64,000 bases of DNA from Paeniglutamicibacter psychrophenolicus (GTDB taxonomy: Bacteria > Actinomycetota > Actinomycetes > Actinomycetales > Micrococcaceae): NCBI RefSeq assembly GCF_030812255.1, contig NZ_JAUSSH010000001.1, positions 1 to 64,000 on the forward strand. Direction: 5' to 3'. This document shows, piece by piece, positions 1 through 8,701 of this stretch. Each line of letters begins with the position of its first letter. The stretch's first letter is position 1. The position numbers and the translations under genes are program-made. The notes under the pieces are model-generated. The model was not told the DNA's origin and did not search any database. It saw only the letters and a program-made list of their open reading frames with translations.

Positions 1-70
1 GGAAGCTAAGACCCACCGCGCCGATGGTACTGCACTCGGGAGGGTGTGGGAGAGTAGGTCACCGCCGGAC
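1..70 (+). rRNA. rrf: 5S ribosomal RNA, 3' part (cut by window start)
   Basis: The first 70 bases carry the conserved 3' half of an actinobacterial 5S rRNA, including the block GATGGTACTGCACTCGGGAG and the closing end CACCGCCGGAC. The 5' part lies outside the window, so the 16S-23S genes should be just upstream. A strong terminator follows at 83-110. Confidence 0.93.
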
Positions 71-82
71 AACTTGTCCCGG

Positions 83-110
83 AACCCCCAAGCCACTGGC
101 TTGGGGGTTT
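83..110 (+). terminator. Intrinsic terminator of the rRNA operon
   Basis: A perfect 12-bp stem (AACCCCCAAGCC, loop ACT, GGCTTGGGGGTT) runs into a short T stretch 13 bases after the 5S end. It is the expected terminator of the rrn operon. Confidence 0.9.
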
Positions 111-130
111 CGATGCTTAACGCCCGTTCC

Positions 131-156
131 CGGCCCCCGGCACCCGCCGGGGGCCG
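131..156 (+). terminator. Second GC hairpin downstream of the rRNA operon
   Basis: A perfect 10-bp stem (CGGCCCCCGG / CCGGGGGCCG, loop CACCCG) lies 20 bases after the first terminator. There is no T run, so it may be a back-up terminator or simply a stable hairpin. Confidence 0.45.
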
Positions 157-260
157 CACCCGCTTCAGGCGTGCCCCGCCGGCCGGCCGGCCACCGGCAC
201 CGGCACCGGGCCGGATGTCTCGCAAGCCACCTTCATGGCCAAAGCCGTTAGGGTTGAGGG

Positions 261-761
261 ATGGACGGACTATTTTCACACGCGGCATCAGCCAACGAGC
301 CAAGCTCCCAAGACGGTTACCATTTGCCGGAGCATCGGCATACGGTGAATGTTCCGGTATCAGCAGACCAGGCATTTGAAGGCTTCTCCGAGTACATCCA
401 CCTCTGGTGGCCCGTAGGCAAATTCTCGCAGTTCGGCCCGGGTAGCCATGTGACCTTCGAACGGGGGAGTCTGCTTGAGGAGTCTGAAGACGGAGACCAG
501 CACCTCTGGGGAAAGGTCGTTCACCTCGAAGCACCAGATAGCATCGTCCTGGACTTCACCCTCGGCATGGAAACAGCCCCGCCCACCCATGTGAGCCTGG
601 AATTCCATGAACAAGGCAGCGGAACCGAAGTGGTCTTGACACATGACGGTTGGGCTTCCGGGGAGATCGGCCAGCAGCAATACGATCAGTACACGGACTG
701 GCCAGAGGTCCTCGAGTATTATGCTCGCTTCATGGGAGCCGGCGGCCAGGCCGAGCGCTAA
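261..761 (+). CDS. SRPBCC (AHSA1/START-like) domain protein
   Basis: The 166-aa product has the layout of the SRPBCC ligand-binding fold. It opens with a strand typical of the family (HTVNVPVSADQAFEGFSEY, about residues 27-45), has a central tryptophan pair (HLWWPVGKFS) and ends in an amphipathic helix (WPEVLEYYARF). Such proteins bind hydrophobic ligands in a helix-grip pocket, and no substrate can be read here. The chosen ATG has GAGGG directly against it, which is poor spacing, so translation could begin elsewhere, but the conserved region starts well inside. It stands alone between the rRNA terminators and an FAD oxidase 73 bases on. Confidence 0.75.
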   Translation: MDGLFSHAASANEPSSQDGYHLPEHRHTVNVPVSADQAFEGFSEYIHLWWPVGKFSQFGPGSHVTFERGSLLEESEDGDQHLWGKVVHLEAPDSIVLDFTLGMETAPPTHVSLEFHEQGSGTEVVLTHDGWASGEIGQQQYDQYTDWPEVLEYYARFMGAGGQAER

Positions 762-834
762 GCCCCCTGACACAGAGGGCTGTGCCCCCCCCAGCGGCGG
801 CTCAGCCATATCCAAGATGCTTCGAAAGGGCGGC

Positions 835-2217
835 ATGAGCCAGCAAATCGCAGATGTGGCGTTGATTGAAGACCTGGTCCAGCACATCGGTGAGGGAGCG
901 GTATCAACCGACCCCACGGTGCTTCAGTCCCACAGCCACGACTTCGGGAAGATCGTCGACCACCAGCTGCCCTTGGCCGTGGTCTTTGCCGAGCGCGTGG
1001 AAGACGTCCAGGCGGCCCTGCGGCTCGCTTCGGCGGCCGGGGTCAAGGTTGTGCCGCGCGGGGCCGGGACGGGCGTCTCAGGCGGTGCCCATGCAGTGGC
1101 GCGCTGCATCGTGCTCTCACTCGAACGCATGAATCGGATCCTGGAGATCCGCGCGGAAGACGAAGTGGCCGTGGTGCAGCCCGGAGTCATCAATGCGGTA
1201 CTGAACAGGGCCGTCGCCAAGCACGGTCTCATGTATGCGCCAGACCCGGCCAGCTACAGGGAATCGACCATCGGCGGAAACGTGGCCACCAACGCCGGGG
1301 GGCTGCGTTGCGCCAAATACGGGGTCACCACCGACTCGGTCCTTGGTCTGGAGGTCGTGCTGGCCGACGGCACCTTGATCAGCACCGGGCGAAACACCTT
1401 CAAGGGTGTCGCCGGTTACGATCTGACCTCGCTGTTGGTTGGTTCGGAAGGGACCCTGGCGGTGGTCGTCTCCGTGACCGTTCGCCTGCGTTACCTCAGT
1501 GAAAGTCCCTGCTCCATCGCCGCGGTGTTCACGGATGTCGTCCAGGCTGCGGCCGGGGTGGTGGCGATCGCCCGGGTGCGCGTGCAGCCGGCGATCCTGG
1601 AGTTGCTGGATATCGGGACCATGCGTGTGCTGGATGCGGCCTACGGCTCGGACCTCAGCGCCCGCGGCGGCGCGCTGCTGCTGGTTCGCACGGACGGCCA
1701 CGGAGCGGAGATCGAGGCGGGTATCGTGCGCTCGGCGCTGGAGAGCCTCGGGGCCCAGGTGAGCGAACCCGACGACGAGGAAGCCGTGCGGTTGATCGAG
1801 ATGCGCCGCGCCAGCCGCGGCGATGGCCAGGACGACCAGTACCGGGTTGGCGAGGACATCGCGGTGCCCCGGTCGGCCATGGTCGACTACATGGGGACCC
1901 TGGACAGGATTGCGGCCAGGAACAATGTCATGGTGCGCATCGTTGCCCACGCCGGTGACGGAAACCTGCATCCCACCTTCTGGGTGGACCCCGACGACGG
2001 AACCGAGGGCGTGGCCCGGCTCGATGCAGCCCTTGACGAGTCCATCCGCGCTGCGTTGGAGGTGGGCGGAACCATCACCGGCGAGCACGGCGTGGGCACC
2101 GTGAAGCGTGAATGGCTGGCGTGGGAGCAATCCGAGGAAGTGCTGGAACTGCAGCGAAAGATCAAGGCCGTTTTTGACCCGCAGGGCATCCTGAACCCCG
2201 GCAAGGCGATCCTGTGA
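835..2217 (+). CDS. FAD-binding oxidase, GlcD/D-lactate dehydrogenase type
   Basis: This 460-aa protein is of normal length for the vanillyl-alcohol-oxidase fold family that includes glycolate oxidase subunit GlcD and D-lactate dehydrogenases. The N-terminal PCMH FAD-binding domain contains the pyrophosphate loop PRGAGTGVSGGA (residues 74-85) and STIGGNVATNAGG (about 144-156). The C-terminal cap ends with GEHGVGTVKREWL (from about 416) and NPGKAIL, signatures of the GlcD/D-LDH group. It probably oxidises a 2-hydroxy acid at the membrane or in the cytosol; the substrate cannot be told. ATG 835 was chosen because GAAAGGG lies just upstream; in-frame starts further back would add a low-complexity tail and overlap the preceding gene. 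Confidence 0.88.
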   Translation: MSQQIADVALIEDLVQHIGEGAVSTDPTVLQSHSHDFGKIVDHQLPLAVVFAERVEDVQAALRLASAAGVKVVPRGAGTGVSGGAHAVARCIVLSLERMNRILEIRAEDEVAVVQPGVINAVLNRAVAKHGLMYAPDPASYRESTIGGNVATNAGGLRCAKYGVTTDSVLGLEVVLADGTLISTGRNTFKGVAGYDLTSLLVGSEGTLAVVVSVTVRLRYLSESPCSIAAVFTDVVQAAAGVVAIARVRVQPAILELLDIGTMRVLDAAYGSDLSARGGALLLVRTDGHGAEIEAGIVRSALESLGAQVSEPDDEEAVRLIEMRRASRGDGQDDQYRVGEDIAVPRSAMVDYMGTLDRIAARNNVMVRIVAHAGDGNLHPTFWVDPDDGTEGVARLDAALDESIRAALEVGGTITGEHGVGTVKREWLAWEQSEEVLELQRKIKAVFDPQGILNPGKAIL

Positions 2218-2288
2218 CGCAGGGCCCACTGCCTCGATTAGGTGTTGGAGTGAAAAGTCGGTAAACTTTTTATTCGTTGGTACAACAC

Positions 2289-2365
2289 CGGGATATGGCG
2301 CAGCTTGGTAGCGCGCGTCGTTCGGGACGACGAGGTCGCAGGTTCAAATCCTGTTATCCCGACCA
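2289..2365 (+). tRNA. tRNA-Pro (anticodon CGG)
   Basis: A 77-nt cloverleaf can be drawn: acceptor CGGGATA/TATCCCG, D arm GCGCAGCTTGGTAGCGC, anticodon stem CGTCG/CGACG with loop TTCGGGA (anticodon CGG, reading CCG), T arm with GGTTCAAATCC, discriminator A and an encoded CCA end. Confidence 0.96.
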
Positions 2366-2369
2366 ATGT

Positions 2370-2405
2370 GAGCCCCGCAAGAAACTTCGGTTTCCTGCGG
2401 GGCTC
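2370..2405 (+). terminator. Terminator hairpin after tRNA-Pro
   Basis: The arms GAGCCCCGCA-a-GAAAC and GTTTC-c-TGCGGGGCTC pair over 15 bp with one internal mismatch and a TTCG tetraloop, four bases after the tRNA end. A T-rich tail is weak. Confidence 0.75.
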
Positions 2406-2457
2406 GTCCCATTTAACGGCCGTTTCGGTCGGGGTCCAGGCCTGACGGCTAAATGGC

Positions 2458-2487
2458 TGTGGGGCCCGGCATCGGCCGGGCCCCACA
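2458..2487 (-). terminator. Terminator hairpin of the siderophore-binding lipoprotein gene
   Basis: A perfect 13-bp stem (TGTGGGGCCCGGC / GCCGGGCCCCACA, loop ATCG) lies 30 bases beyond the stop codon of the minus-strand gene at 2518-3552. Confidence 0.7.
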
Positions 2488-2517
2488 CAAAGCAGGAATC
2501 AATCAGGAAGTGCGAAG

Positions 2518-3552
2518 CTACTTCACCAGGTAGCCGCGCAGGTCGTCGAGCACGATCGAGGCGCCTGTCGGGCCCAGGCCCAGGAACCAGACGTCGTCGT
2601 TCACGCGCTGCACGTTCCCGGCCTTGACGGCCTCGAGCTTGTCCCAGATCGGGCCCTCGAGCGCGGCCTTCTCGCCGGTGGCCTCCGGGGTGCCGTAGGA
2701 GGTATAGAAGATCCAGTCCGAATCGGCCTCGGCCAGGTTCTCGGCGGAAATCTCCTTGGCCAGGTCATCGATGTCCTGGTTGGCCGGACGGGAGAACCCT
2801 GCGTCGTCCAGGATGACGCCGATCAGCGAGGCATTGCCGTACAGCCGGATCTTCTCGGGCATGAAGCGCAGCAACGAGATCTTCGGATCGCCCGTCACGT
2901 CCTCGCCCAGGGCGGTGGCCTTGTCCTGGTAGCCGTTGAGCACCTCGACAGCCTTGGTCTCCTCACCAAGTGCGGCGGCGGCAAGGCGGAAGTTTTCCTT
3001 CCACGGGAAACCCGGGCGGATCGAGAAGACGGTCGGGGCGATCTGCGAAAGCTGCGGGTAGAGCTTGTCGGCGCGCAGCTGCGAGCCGATGATCAGATCC
3101 GGCTTCAGCGCGGCAACGGCCTCGAGGTTCAGTTCCTGGATGGTGCCCACGGTCTTGGCGCCCTTGACCGCGTCGGCCAGGTAGCTGGGGATCGAGTTGG
3201 CGCCCTCGGTGGAGGGGATGCCGACCGGGGTGATTCCCAGGGACAGCACGGCGTCGAGTTCGCCGGTGTCCAGCACCACGACGCGCTCGGGCTTCTTGGC
3301 GATCTCGGTGGTGCCGTTGGCATGGGTCAGCGTGCGCGGGAAGACGCCCGGGGCCGTGTTGGCGCCGAACTTGGCGGTGGCCTCGTCCGCGGTGGAGAAG
3401 CGCTCCCCGCCGACGGCGACGTCGGAGTTGCCCGGCGCGGTGTCGGTGGAGCCGCCGGCTGCACAGCCCGCGGTCAGCGCGATCAGGAACAGGGCGGCTG
3501 CTGCCTTGGCGGCGCCGAAACGGGGCCGAAGGCTCGAAGAAATCAATTTCAC
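2518..3552 (-). CDS. Ferri-siderophore ABC transporter substrate-binding lipoprotein
   Basis: The 344-aa protein is a FecB/FhuD-type periplasmic-binding-protein homologue. The N-terminus has a basic start, a hydrophobic stretch and the lipobox LTAGC with Cys30 as the lipid-anchored residue. The mature part has the family motifs RVVVLDTGELDAVLSLGITP and ALKPDLIIGSQL, with the single rigid inter-lobe helix expected of class III binding proteins. It should capture an iron-siderophore complex outside the membrane and deliver it to FecCD permeases. Two such permeases start on the opposite strand about 100 bases away. A degenerate IdeR-type box lies in the gap, pointing to iron repression. Confidence 0.9.
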   Translation of the reverse strand: MKLISSSLRPRFGAAKAAAALFLIALTAGCAAGGSTDTAPGNSDVAVGGERFSTADEATAKFGANTAPGVFPRTLTHANGTTEIAKKPERVVVLDTGELDAVLSLGITPVGIPSTEGANSIPSYLADAVKGAKTVGTIQELNLEAVAALKPDLIIGSQLRADKLYPQLSQIAPTVFSIRPGFPWKENFRLAAAALGEETKAVEVLNGYQDKATALGEDVTGDPKISLLRFMPEKIRLYGNASLIGVILDDAGFSRPANQDIDDLAKEISAENLAEADSDWIFYTSYGTPEATGEKAALEGPIWDKLEAVKAGNVQRVNDDVWFLGLGPTGASIVLDDLRGYLVK

Positions 3553-3570
3553 TACGCAAATGTATCGTAT

Positions 3571-3589
3571 TGAAGTTGCCCGTGCCTAA
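3571..3589. promoter_or_regulatory. Possible IdeR/DtxR iron box
   Basis: Read on the minus strand the 19 bases are TTAGGCACGGGCAACTTCA. They match the classical IdeR/DtxR palindrome at 12 of 19 positions by hand count, with one half-site (TTAGG) intact and the other degraded. The place is right: between a siderophore-binding gene and the FecCD permeases, in a genome that carries an IdeR-like regulator (52821-53516). The match is weak enough that it may be chance. Confidence 0.35.
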
Positions 3590-3655
3590 GCGGTGTTGTT
3601 CGAGGGGGACGTCGACGCGGTAGTGTTGAACGGTTCGAAGCTAAGGAGACGATGC

Positions 3656-4768
3656 GTGGCCAGTCCCACCCCCGCTGCGGTGAACCCCGAAAACACCCAA
3701 GCCAGCACCGATAAAGCAGCCAGTGGCTGCTCGACGACGACCATGGGACCGCTGCTGCCCGCGAAGATTCCGGGCGCGCTCGCGCATCGCTCGGGCCTTT
3801 TGCTGTGTTTCGCATTGTTGCTGGCGCTGCTGGCGCTCTTCTCCCTGGCCGTGGGGTCCAAGCACATCGAGTTCCCGGTGGTCTTGGATGCCCTGCTGAA
3901 CCCCAACGACTCCGCCGACCACGCCATCATCCGCGACTCCCGCCTCCCGCGCGCCGTTTTGGGCGTCCTGGCCGGAAGCGCGCTGGGCATCGCCGGGGCG
4001 CTGGTCCAATCCATGACCCGCAACGCCCTGGCCGAACCCGGGATCCTGGGCGTGAACGCCGGCGCCTCGCTGGCCATCGTCATTGCCGTGGGCACCTTCG
4101 GGATCAACGGGTTCAACGGCTACGTCTGGTTCGCCTTCGGCGGTGCGGTGCTGGCCACCGGCGCCGTGTACCTGGTCGGGATGGCCGGGGCCCGATCCAA
4201 CGACCCGGTCCGGCTGGTGCTGGCCGGGGTGGCCCTGGGCGCGGTGCTCTCCGGGATCGGAACCGCGCTGGCACTGGTGCACCCCTCGGCCTTCGACCAG
4301 CTGCGGGCCTGGACCATCGGCTCCCTGGAAGGCCGCTCCGCGGACGTGCTGGCCCCGCTGGGAATCGCCGTGCTGGTGGGTGTCGTGCTGGCGGCCTTCA
4401 CCGGCCGCTCGCTCAACGCCCTGGCCCTGGGGGACGACACCGCCCTGGCCCTGGGCTACAAGGTGGGACGGGCCCGCGTGCTGATCCTGCTGGCCGTCAC
4501 GGTGCTGGCCGGTGCGGCCACCGCAGCGGTGGGCGCGATCAGCTTCCTGGGTTTGATGGCACCGCACCTGGCCCGTCGCTTTTCCGGGCCCGACGCCCGC
4601 TGGATGCTGGCCTACACCGCGGTGCTCGCCCCGATCATCCTGCTGCTGGCCGACGTGCTGGGCCGGGTCGTCATCCCCGGGGAACTTGAGGCCGGGGTGG
4701 TCTGCGCGTTTGTGGGCGCCCCGGTGCTGATCCTGCTGGCCCGCCGCAAGAAGCCGGTCGCCGTATGA
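3656..4768 (+). CDS. FecCD-family iron-siderophore permease (first subunit)
   Basis: The product is 370 aa with about nine to ten hydrophobic segments. It has FecCD motifs SRLPRAVLGVLAGSALGIAG, MTRNALAEPGILGVNAGA and, near the end, GAISFLGLMAPHLARR, the coupling-helix region that contacts the ATPase. It forms half of the membrane channel importing ferri-siderophores. GTG 3656 was chosen for AAGGAG eight bases upstream. The family's usual length is about 330-350, so the first 30 residues are an unconserved leader and ATG 3743 is an alternative. The stop overlaps the next gene by 4 bases (ATGA). Confidence 0.9.
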   Translation: MASPTPAAVNPENTQASTDKAASGCSTTTMGPLLPAKIPGALAHRSGLLLCFALLLALLALFSLAVGSKHIEFPVVLDALLNPNDSADHAIIRDSRLPRAVLGVLAGSALGIAGALVQSMTRNALAEPGILGVNAGASLAIVIAVGTFGINGFNGYVWFAFGGAVLATGAVYLVGMAGARSNDPVRLVLAGVALGAVLSGIGTALALVHPSAFDQLRAWTIGSLEGRSADVLAPLGIAVLVGVVLAAFTGRSLNALALGDDTALALGYKVGRARVLILLAVTVLAGAATAAVGAISFLGLMAPHLARRFSGPDARWMLAYTAVLAPIILLLADVLGRVVIPGELEAGVVCAFVGAPVLILLARRKKPVAV

Positions 4769-5817
4769 GCGCCGCGCCGGAAGCCCCGGCAGCCGCCCGG
4801 GTCCGCGTGCTGGGCCGGGCCCGGCGCCTGGGCCGCGAGACCGCGCTGTGCCTGCTGCTCTCGGCCCTGGCCGTGCTTTTCGCGCTGCTGGTCATCGGCA
4901 GCGGCGACTACCCCATGGGCCCGGGAAAGGTCGTCAACGTCATCCTCGGCGGAGGGGAGGGGCTGGATAGCACCATCGTGTTCCAGTGGCGTGCCCCGCG
5001 CGCCGTGGCCGCGCTGGCCTTCGGCGCCGCGCTGGGCGTGGCCGGCGCGGTGTTCCAGTCGCTGACCCGCAACCCGCTGGGCTCGCCCGACATCATCGGA
5101 TTTTCCACCGGCGCCTACACCGGGGCGCTGCTGGCACTGACACTGGTGGGCGGCAGCTTCCTGGCCACCTCGCTCGGTGCGCTGGCCGGGGGCCTGCTCA
5201 CCGCCCTGGCGGTGTACTTCCTGGCCTGGCGGCGCGGTTCCCACGGCTTCCGGCTGATCCTGGTGGGCATCGGCATTTCCGCGATGCTTGCGGCCCTGAA
5301 CCAGTGGCTGGTGCTGCGCGCGGAGATCGAGGTGGCCATGGCCGCGGCGGTGTGGGGAGCGGGAACCCTCAACGGGGTGGGCTGGCCGGTGCTCGTCCCG
5401 GCGCTGATCGCCATCGTCCCGATCCTGGGACTGGTCCTGGCCGGCGGGACAACGCTGAACATGCTGGAACTGGGGGATGACACGGCCACCGCGCTGGGCA
5501 TACGCGTGGAACCGGCGCGACTGACCATGGTGGTGCTGGCCGTGCTGCTGACCGCCGCCACCACCGCGGTCGCCGGACCCATCGCCTTCGTGGCACTTGT
5601 CGCCCCGCAGCTGGCCAAGCGGCTGAACCGTGCCGCGGGCATGCGCCTTGCCCCGGCAGCCTGCATGGGAGCGCTGCTGCTGGTGGCCAGCGACCTGGTG
5701 GCCCAGCGGCTCTTCGCCCCGGTGCAGCTGCCGGTGGGCGTGGTGACCGTGAGCATCGGCGGCGTCTACCTGATCTGGCTGCTGGCCCGTGAGGGCAGGG
5801 CGGCCAACCGGATCTAG
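4765..5817 (+). CDS. FecCD-family iron-siderophore permease (second subunit)
   Basis: The 350-aa product is the partner FecCD permease, with WRAPRAVAALAFGAALGVAG, TRNPLGSPDIIGFSTGAYTG and GPIAFVALVAPQLAKRLNR (the ATPase-contact loop). It starts inside the stop codon of the first permease gene (ATGA overlap), so the two are translationally coupled and should form a heterodimer. No ATP-binding gene follows: the next gene is convergent, and both stop codons share the palindrome CTAG. The energising ATPase must therefore be encoded elsewhere or borrowed from another uptake system. Confidence 0.9.
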   Translation: MSAAPEAPAAARVRVLGRARRLGRETALCLLLSALAVLFALLVIGSGDYPMGPGKVVNVILGGGEGLDSTIVFQWRAPRAVAALAFGAALGVAGAVFQSLTRNPLGSPDIIGFSTGAYTGALLALTLVGGSFLATSLGALAGGLLTALAVYFLAWRRGSHGFRLILVGIGISAMLAALNQWLVLRAEIEVAMAAAVWGAGTLNGVGWPVLVPALIAIVPILGLVLAGGTTLNMLELGDDTATALGIRVEPARLTMVVLAVLLTAATTAVAGPIAFVALVAPQLAKRLNRAAGMRLAPAACMGALLLVASDLVAQRLFAPVQLPVGVVTVSIGGVYLIWLLAREGRAANRI

Positions 5818-7568
5818 CCCCCGGTGGCGCGCAGCCAGGCCGCCGAGTTGGCACCCAGCAGGCCCCGGGCGGCCAGCGCCGGCCCGTCGGCGGCGGAAAA
5901 GATCAGCGGCTCGCCCGCGGGCAGCGGCACCGGGGCCCCGGAAAGGTTCAGCACGTTGACGGTGGACCCGTTGCGGATGGCCAGCACCTCGGGCAGCTGC
6001 GGGTTCGCGTAAAAGGCCAGCGAGCCCAGCCCCAGGTCCAGCTCGCTGCGCAGCGACAGGGCCCTGCGGTACAGGTTCAGCGTGGAATCCGGGTCCTCTT
6101 CCTGCAGGTCGCGGGAGAACTCCGCCCAGTTTTCCGGTTGCGGCAGCCAGGTTTCCCCGCTGGGGGAGAACCCGCAGGCCGGGGCGTCGTGCACCCAGGG
6201 GATCGGCACGCGGCAGCCGTCGCGGCCGATGCGCTCGCCGCCCGAACGCAGGAAGGTGGGGTCCTGGCGGTAGGCGTCTTCCAGCGTGGTGTTGTCGCCC
6301 AGCCCCAGTTCCTCGCCCTGGTACAGGTAGGCACCCCCGGGCAGCCCGAGCATGAACACCGTGGCGGCTCGCGCCCGGGCGCGACCCAGCACGGTGTCCG
6401 GCTGCGGGTCGCGCGGTCCGATCCCGTCGCCCAGGTCCATGGCACGGCCGTCGTACCCGAAGCGGGTGGCGTGGCGGGAGACGTCGTGGTTGGACAGCAC
6501 CCAGGTGGTCGGCGCATCCACGGCGTCGAAGGCGGCCAGCGAGTCACCGATGACCTCGGCCAGGGCGTCGCGGTCCCACAGGGTGCGCAGGAAATCGAAG
6601 TTGAAACTCTGGTGCATCTGGCCCGGGGCGACCCAGTCGGCCAGCCGGGTCAGCGGGCGCACGTTGGCCTCCGAGCAGAGCACCGGCTCCCCGGGGTACT
6701 GATCGCAGATCTCCCGCCAGCGGGCGAAGACCTGGTGCAGCTCGGGCTGCCCGAACATGGGGGCGTCGGCGAAGGGGAAACCGGGCCGCGGGGTGCCGTC
6801 CGGTGCCCCGCCCCAGTCGGGCATGCCCTCCTTCTTGAACATCGCGTGGGCGACGTCGATCCGGAAGCCCCCGGCCCCGGCATCCAGCCAAAAGCGCAGC
6901 GTCTTCTCGAACTCCTCCTGCACCGCGGGGTTGCGCCAGTTGAAGTCCGGTTGGGTCGCGTCGAAGAGATGGAAGTAGTACTGGCCTTGGGTTCCGTCGG
7001 GGTTCGGAACGCGGGTCCAGCCCGAGCCGCCGAAGAGGGATTGCCAGTTGTTCGGCGGGGTGTTCCCACCCTCGCCCAGCCCGTCGGCAAAGTGGAACAT
7101 GGCCCGCTCGGGGGAGCCGGGCGCGGCGGCCAGGGCCGCGGTGAACAGGGCGTGCTCGTTGGAGCAGTGGTTGGGGACGATGTCGATGATGATCTTGATG
7201 CCGAAGGACGCGGCGGCGCTGATCAGCGTCTTGGCATCCTCGATGGTGCCGAAGAGCTTATCCACGCCGCGGTAGTCGGACACGTCGTAGCCGGCGTCCC
7301 TTTGCGGGGAGGGGAAGAAGGGGGAGAGCCAGATGGCATCCACGCCCAGGGTCGCGATCTTGGGCAGCTCGGCGGTGATGCCGGCCAGGTCGCCCATGCC
7401 GGAGCCGGTGGAATCCTTGAAGGAGCGCGGGTAGATCTGGTAGATCACCGCGCGGCGCCACCACTGGTCGCCGGCCGATGGCTCGTGCAACACCGGCTGC
7501 AACGCATAGGGCGAAAAGGCTTCGTTCTGGGCATCCGACGCGCTGGCGGCGTCCACGGGTAGCGACAT
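5814..7568 (-). CDS. GH13 alpha-glucosidase (oligo-1,6-glucosidase group), copy 1
   Basis: This 584-aa cytosolic enzyme should hydrolyse alpha-glucosidic bonds in maltose, isomaltose or short maltodextrins. GH13 regions are all present: VPNH (131-134), nucleophile Asp238 in GGFRIDVAHA, acid/base Glu300 in VLCSEANV and the stabilising Asp362 in LSNHD. The start QWWRRAVIYQIYPRSF is typical of the group. It is a clear paralogue of the enzyme at 8702-10456, of identical length. It lies 63 bases after a LacI-type regulator on the same strand and probably ends a three-gene unit glucosidase 2-regulator-glucosidase 1. Confidence 0.93.
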   Translation of the reverse strand: MSLPVDAASASDAQNEAFSPYALQPVLHEPSAGDQWWRRAVIYQIYPRSFKDSTGSGMGDLAGITAELPKIATLGVDAIWLSPFFPSPQRDAGYDVSDYRGVDKLFGTIEDAKTLISAAASFGIKIIIDIVPNHCSNEHALFTAALAAAPGSPERAMFHFADGLGEGGNTPPNNWQSLFGGSGWTRVPNPDGTQGQYYFHLFDATQPDFNWRNPAVQEEFEKTLRFWLDAGAGGFRIDVAHAMFKKEGMPDWGGAPDGTPRPGFPFADAPMFGQPELHQVFARWREICDQYPGEPVLCSEANVRPLTRLADWVAPGQMHQSFNFDFLRTLWDRDALAEVIGDSLAAFDAVDAPTTWVLSNHDVSRHATRFGYDGRAMDLGDGIGPRDPQPDTVLGRARARAATVFMLGLPGGAYLYQGEELGLGDNTTLEDAYRQDPTFLRSGGERIGRDGCRVPIPWVHDAPACGFSPSGETWLPQPENWAEFSRDLQEEDPDSTLNLYRRALSLRSELDLGLGSLAFYANPQLPEVLAIRNGSTVNVLNLSGAPVPLPAGEPLIFSAADGPALAARGLLGANSAAWLRATGG

Positions 7569-7631
7569 GGTTCCAGCCTATCTACTTGTGGGGCCCGGGA
7601 TCCTGCGCAGGCCCGGGGTGTTGGCCAGCGG

Positions 7632-8657
7632 TCAGGCCGGGGGCGCGGTGGAGGTGCGCAGCACGAACTCGGTGGGGAAGAATTCGTCGGCAGGGGGCGT
7701 GCCGGCGGGCTCGTCGGCGCCGTCCTCACCGAGCAGCTCCATGATGCGGGCCACCGCTGCCTCGCCCTGGGCTGCGGGGTGCTGGGCGATAGTGGTCAGC
7801 CCGTACAGTTCGCCGAGCTCGTGCCCGTCGATGCCGATCACCGAGAAGTCCCCGGGCAGCGACAATCCCAGGTCGCGGGCGGCCATGATCGCGCCGAAGG
7901 CCATCTCGTCGGAGGCGCAGAGCAGCGCGGTGGGCCTCCCGCGCGGGTTGGACAGCAGGCTGCGGACCTTTTGGTAGGCCCCGGCGGTGGTGAAGTCCGC
8001 GTCCAGCAGCCACTGCGGGTTCACCGCGATCTCGGCCTGGTCCAGGGCGTACTCGAAGCCGTCCAGCCGGGCGGCGGGCAGGTTGAAGTCCACGTTGAAC
8101 ACGTCGGTGCCGCCCAGGAACGCGATCTTCGTGTGCCCCAGGGAGAGCAGGTGCTCGGTGGCCAGCGAGGCGATGTTGAAGTCGTCGACGCGGATGGTCG
8201 ACACCTCCGGCAGCAGCCCGCCCAGGGCCACCAGCGGCTTGCCGACCGCGCGCAGCTGGTGCAGCTCGGGTGCGGTGAGCTTGAGCGTGACGGTGATGAC
8301 CGCGTCCAGGCGCTGGCGCATCAACAGGTCCTGGAAGACCGCGTCGCGGTGCCGCTGTTCCCCGCTGGTGTTGTACAGGGTCAGGTCGTAGCCGCGTTCG
8401 TTGAGTTCCTGCGTGGCGCCCTGGAGTACGTTGGCGAAGTACCAGCGCGAGATGGTGGGCACCACGATGCCGATGTTCCGGCTGCGCCCCGAGGCCAGCG
8501 AGGAGGCGTTGTAGGACAGCACGTAGCCCAGGTCCCTGGCCGCCCGGGCGACGGACTCGCGGGAGGCCGCGGAGACCTTTCCCTTCCCGGACAGGGCACG
8601 GGAGACTGTGGCGACCGAGACCCCGGCACGCAGTGCGACGTCCTTGATGCTTGCCAT
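7632..8657 (-). CDS. LacI-family repressor of the maltodextrin genes (MalR-like)
   Basis: The 341-aa protein has a LacI helix-turn-helix at the N-terminus (IKDVALRAGVSVATVSRALS, residues 4-23) and a periplasmic-binding-like effector domain (NIGIVVPTISRWYFANVLQG onward, ending with the conserved IGIDGHELGELYGLTTI region). It lies between two alpha-glucosidase genes and next to malEFG, so it is the obvious candidate to bind the two TGGAAGCGTTT operators at 10489 and 10657 and to respond to maltose or a maltodextrin. ATG 8657 is the first in-frame start, and the protein begins directly at the HTH as is usual in the family. The 44-base gap to the upstream glucosidase suggests co-transcription and hence autoregulation. 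Confidence 0.9.
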   Translation of the reverse strand: MASIKDVALRAGVSVATVSRALSGKGKVSAASRESVARAARDLGYVLSYNASSLASGRSRNIGIVVPTISRWYFANVLQGATQELNERGYDLTLYNTSGEQRHRDAVFQDLLMRQRLDAVITVTLKLTAPELHQLRAVGKPLVALGGLLPEVSTIRVDDFNIASLATEHLLSLGHTKIAFLGGTDVFNVDFNLPAARLDGFEYALDQAEIAVNPQWLLDADFTTAGAYQKVRSLLSNPRGRPTALLCASDEMAFGAIMAARDLGLSLPGDFSVIGIDGHELGELYGLTTIAQHPAAQGEAAVARIMELLGEDGADEPAGTPPADEFFPTEFVLRTSTAPPA

Positions 8658-8701
8658 GTTGTTCGGCTTCCTTGTCCTGGGGTGGCGGGTGTGCGCGGGT
8701 G

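Noticed and set aside
6138-7562. Open frame of 474 codons on the plus strand
   Set aside because: Antisense of the first alpha-glucosidase; no recognisable domain.
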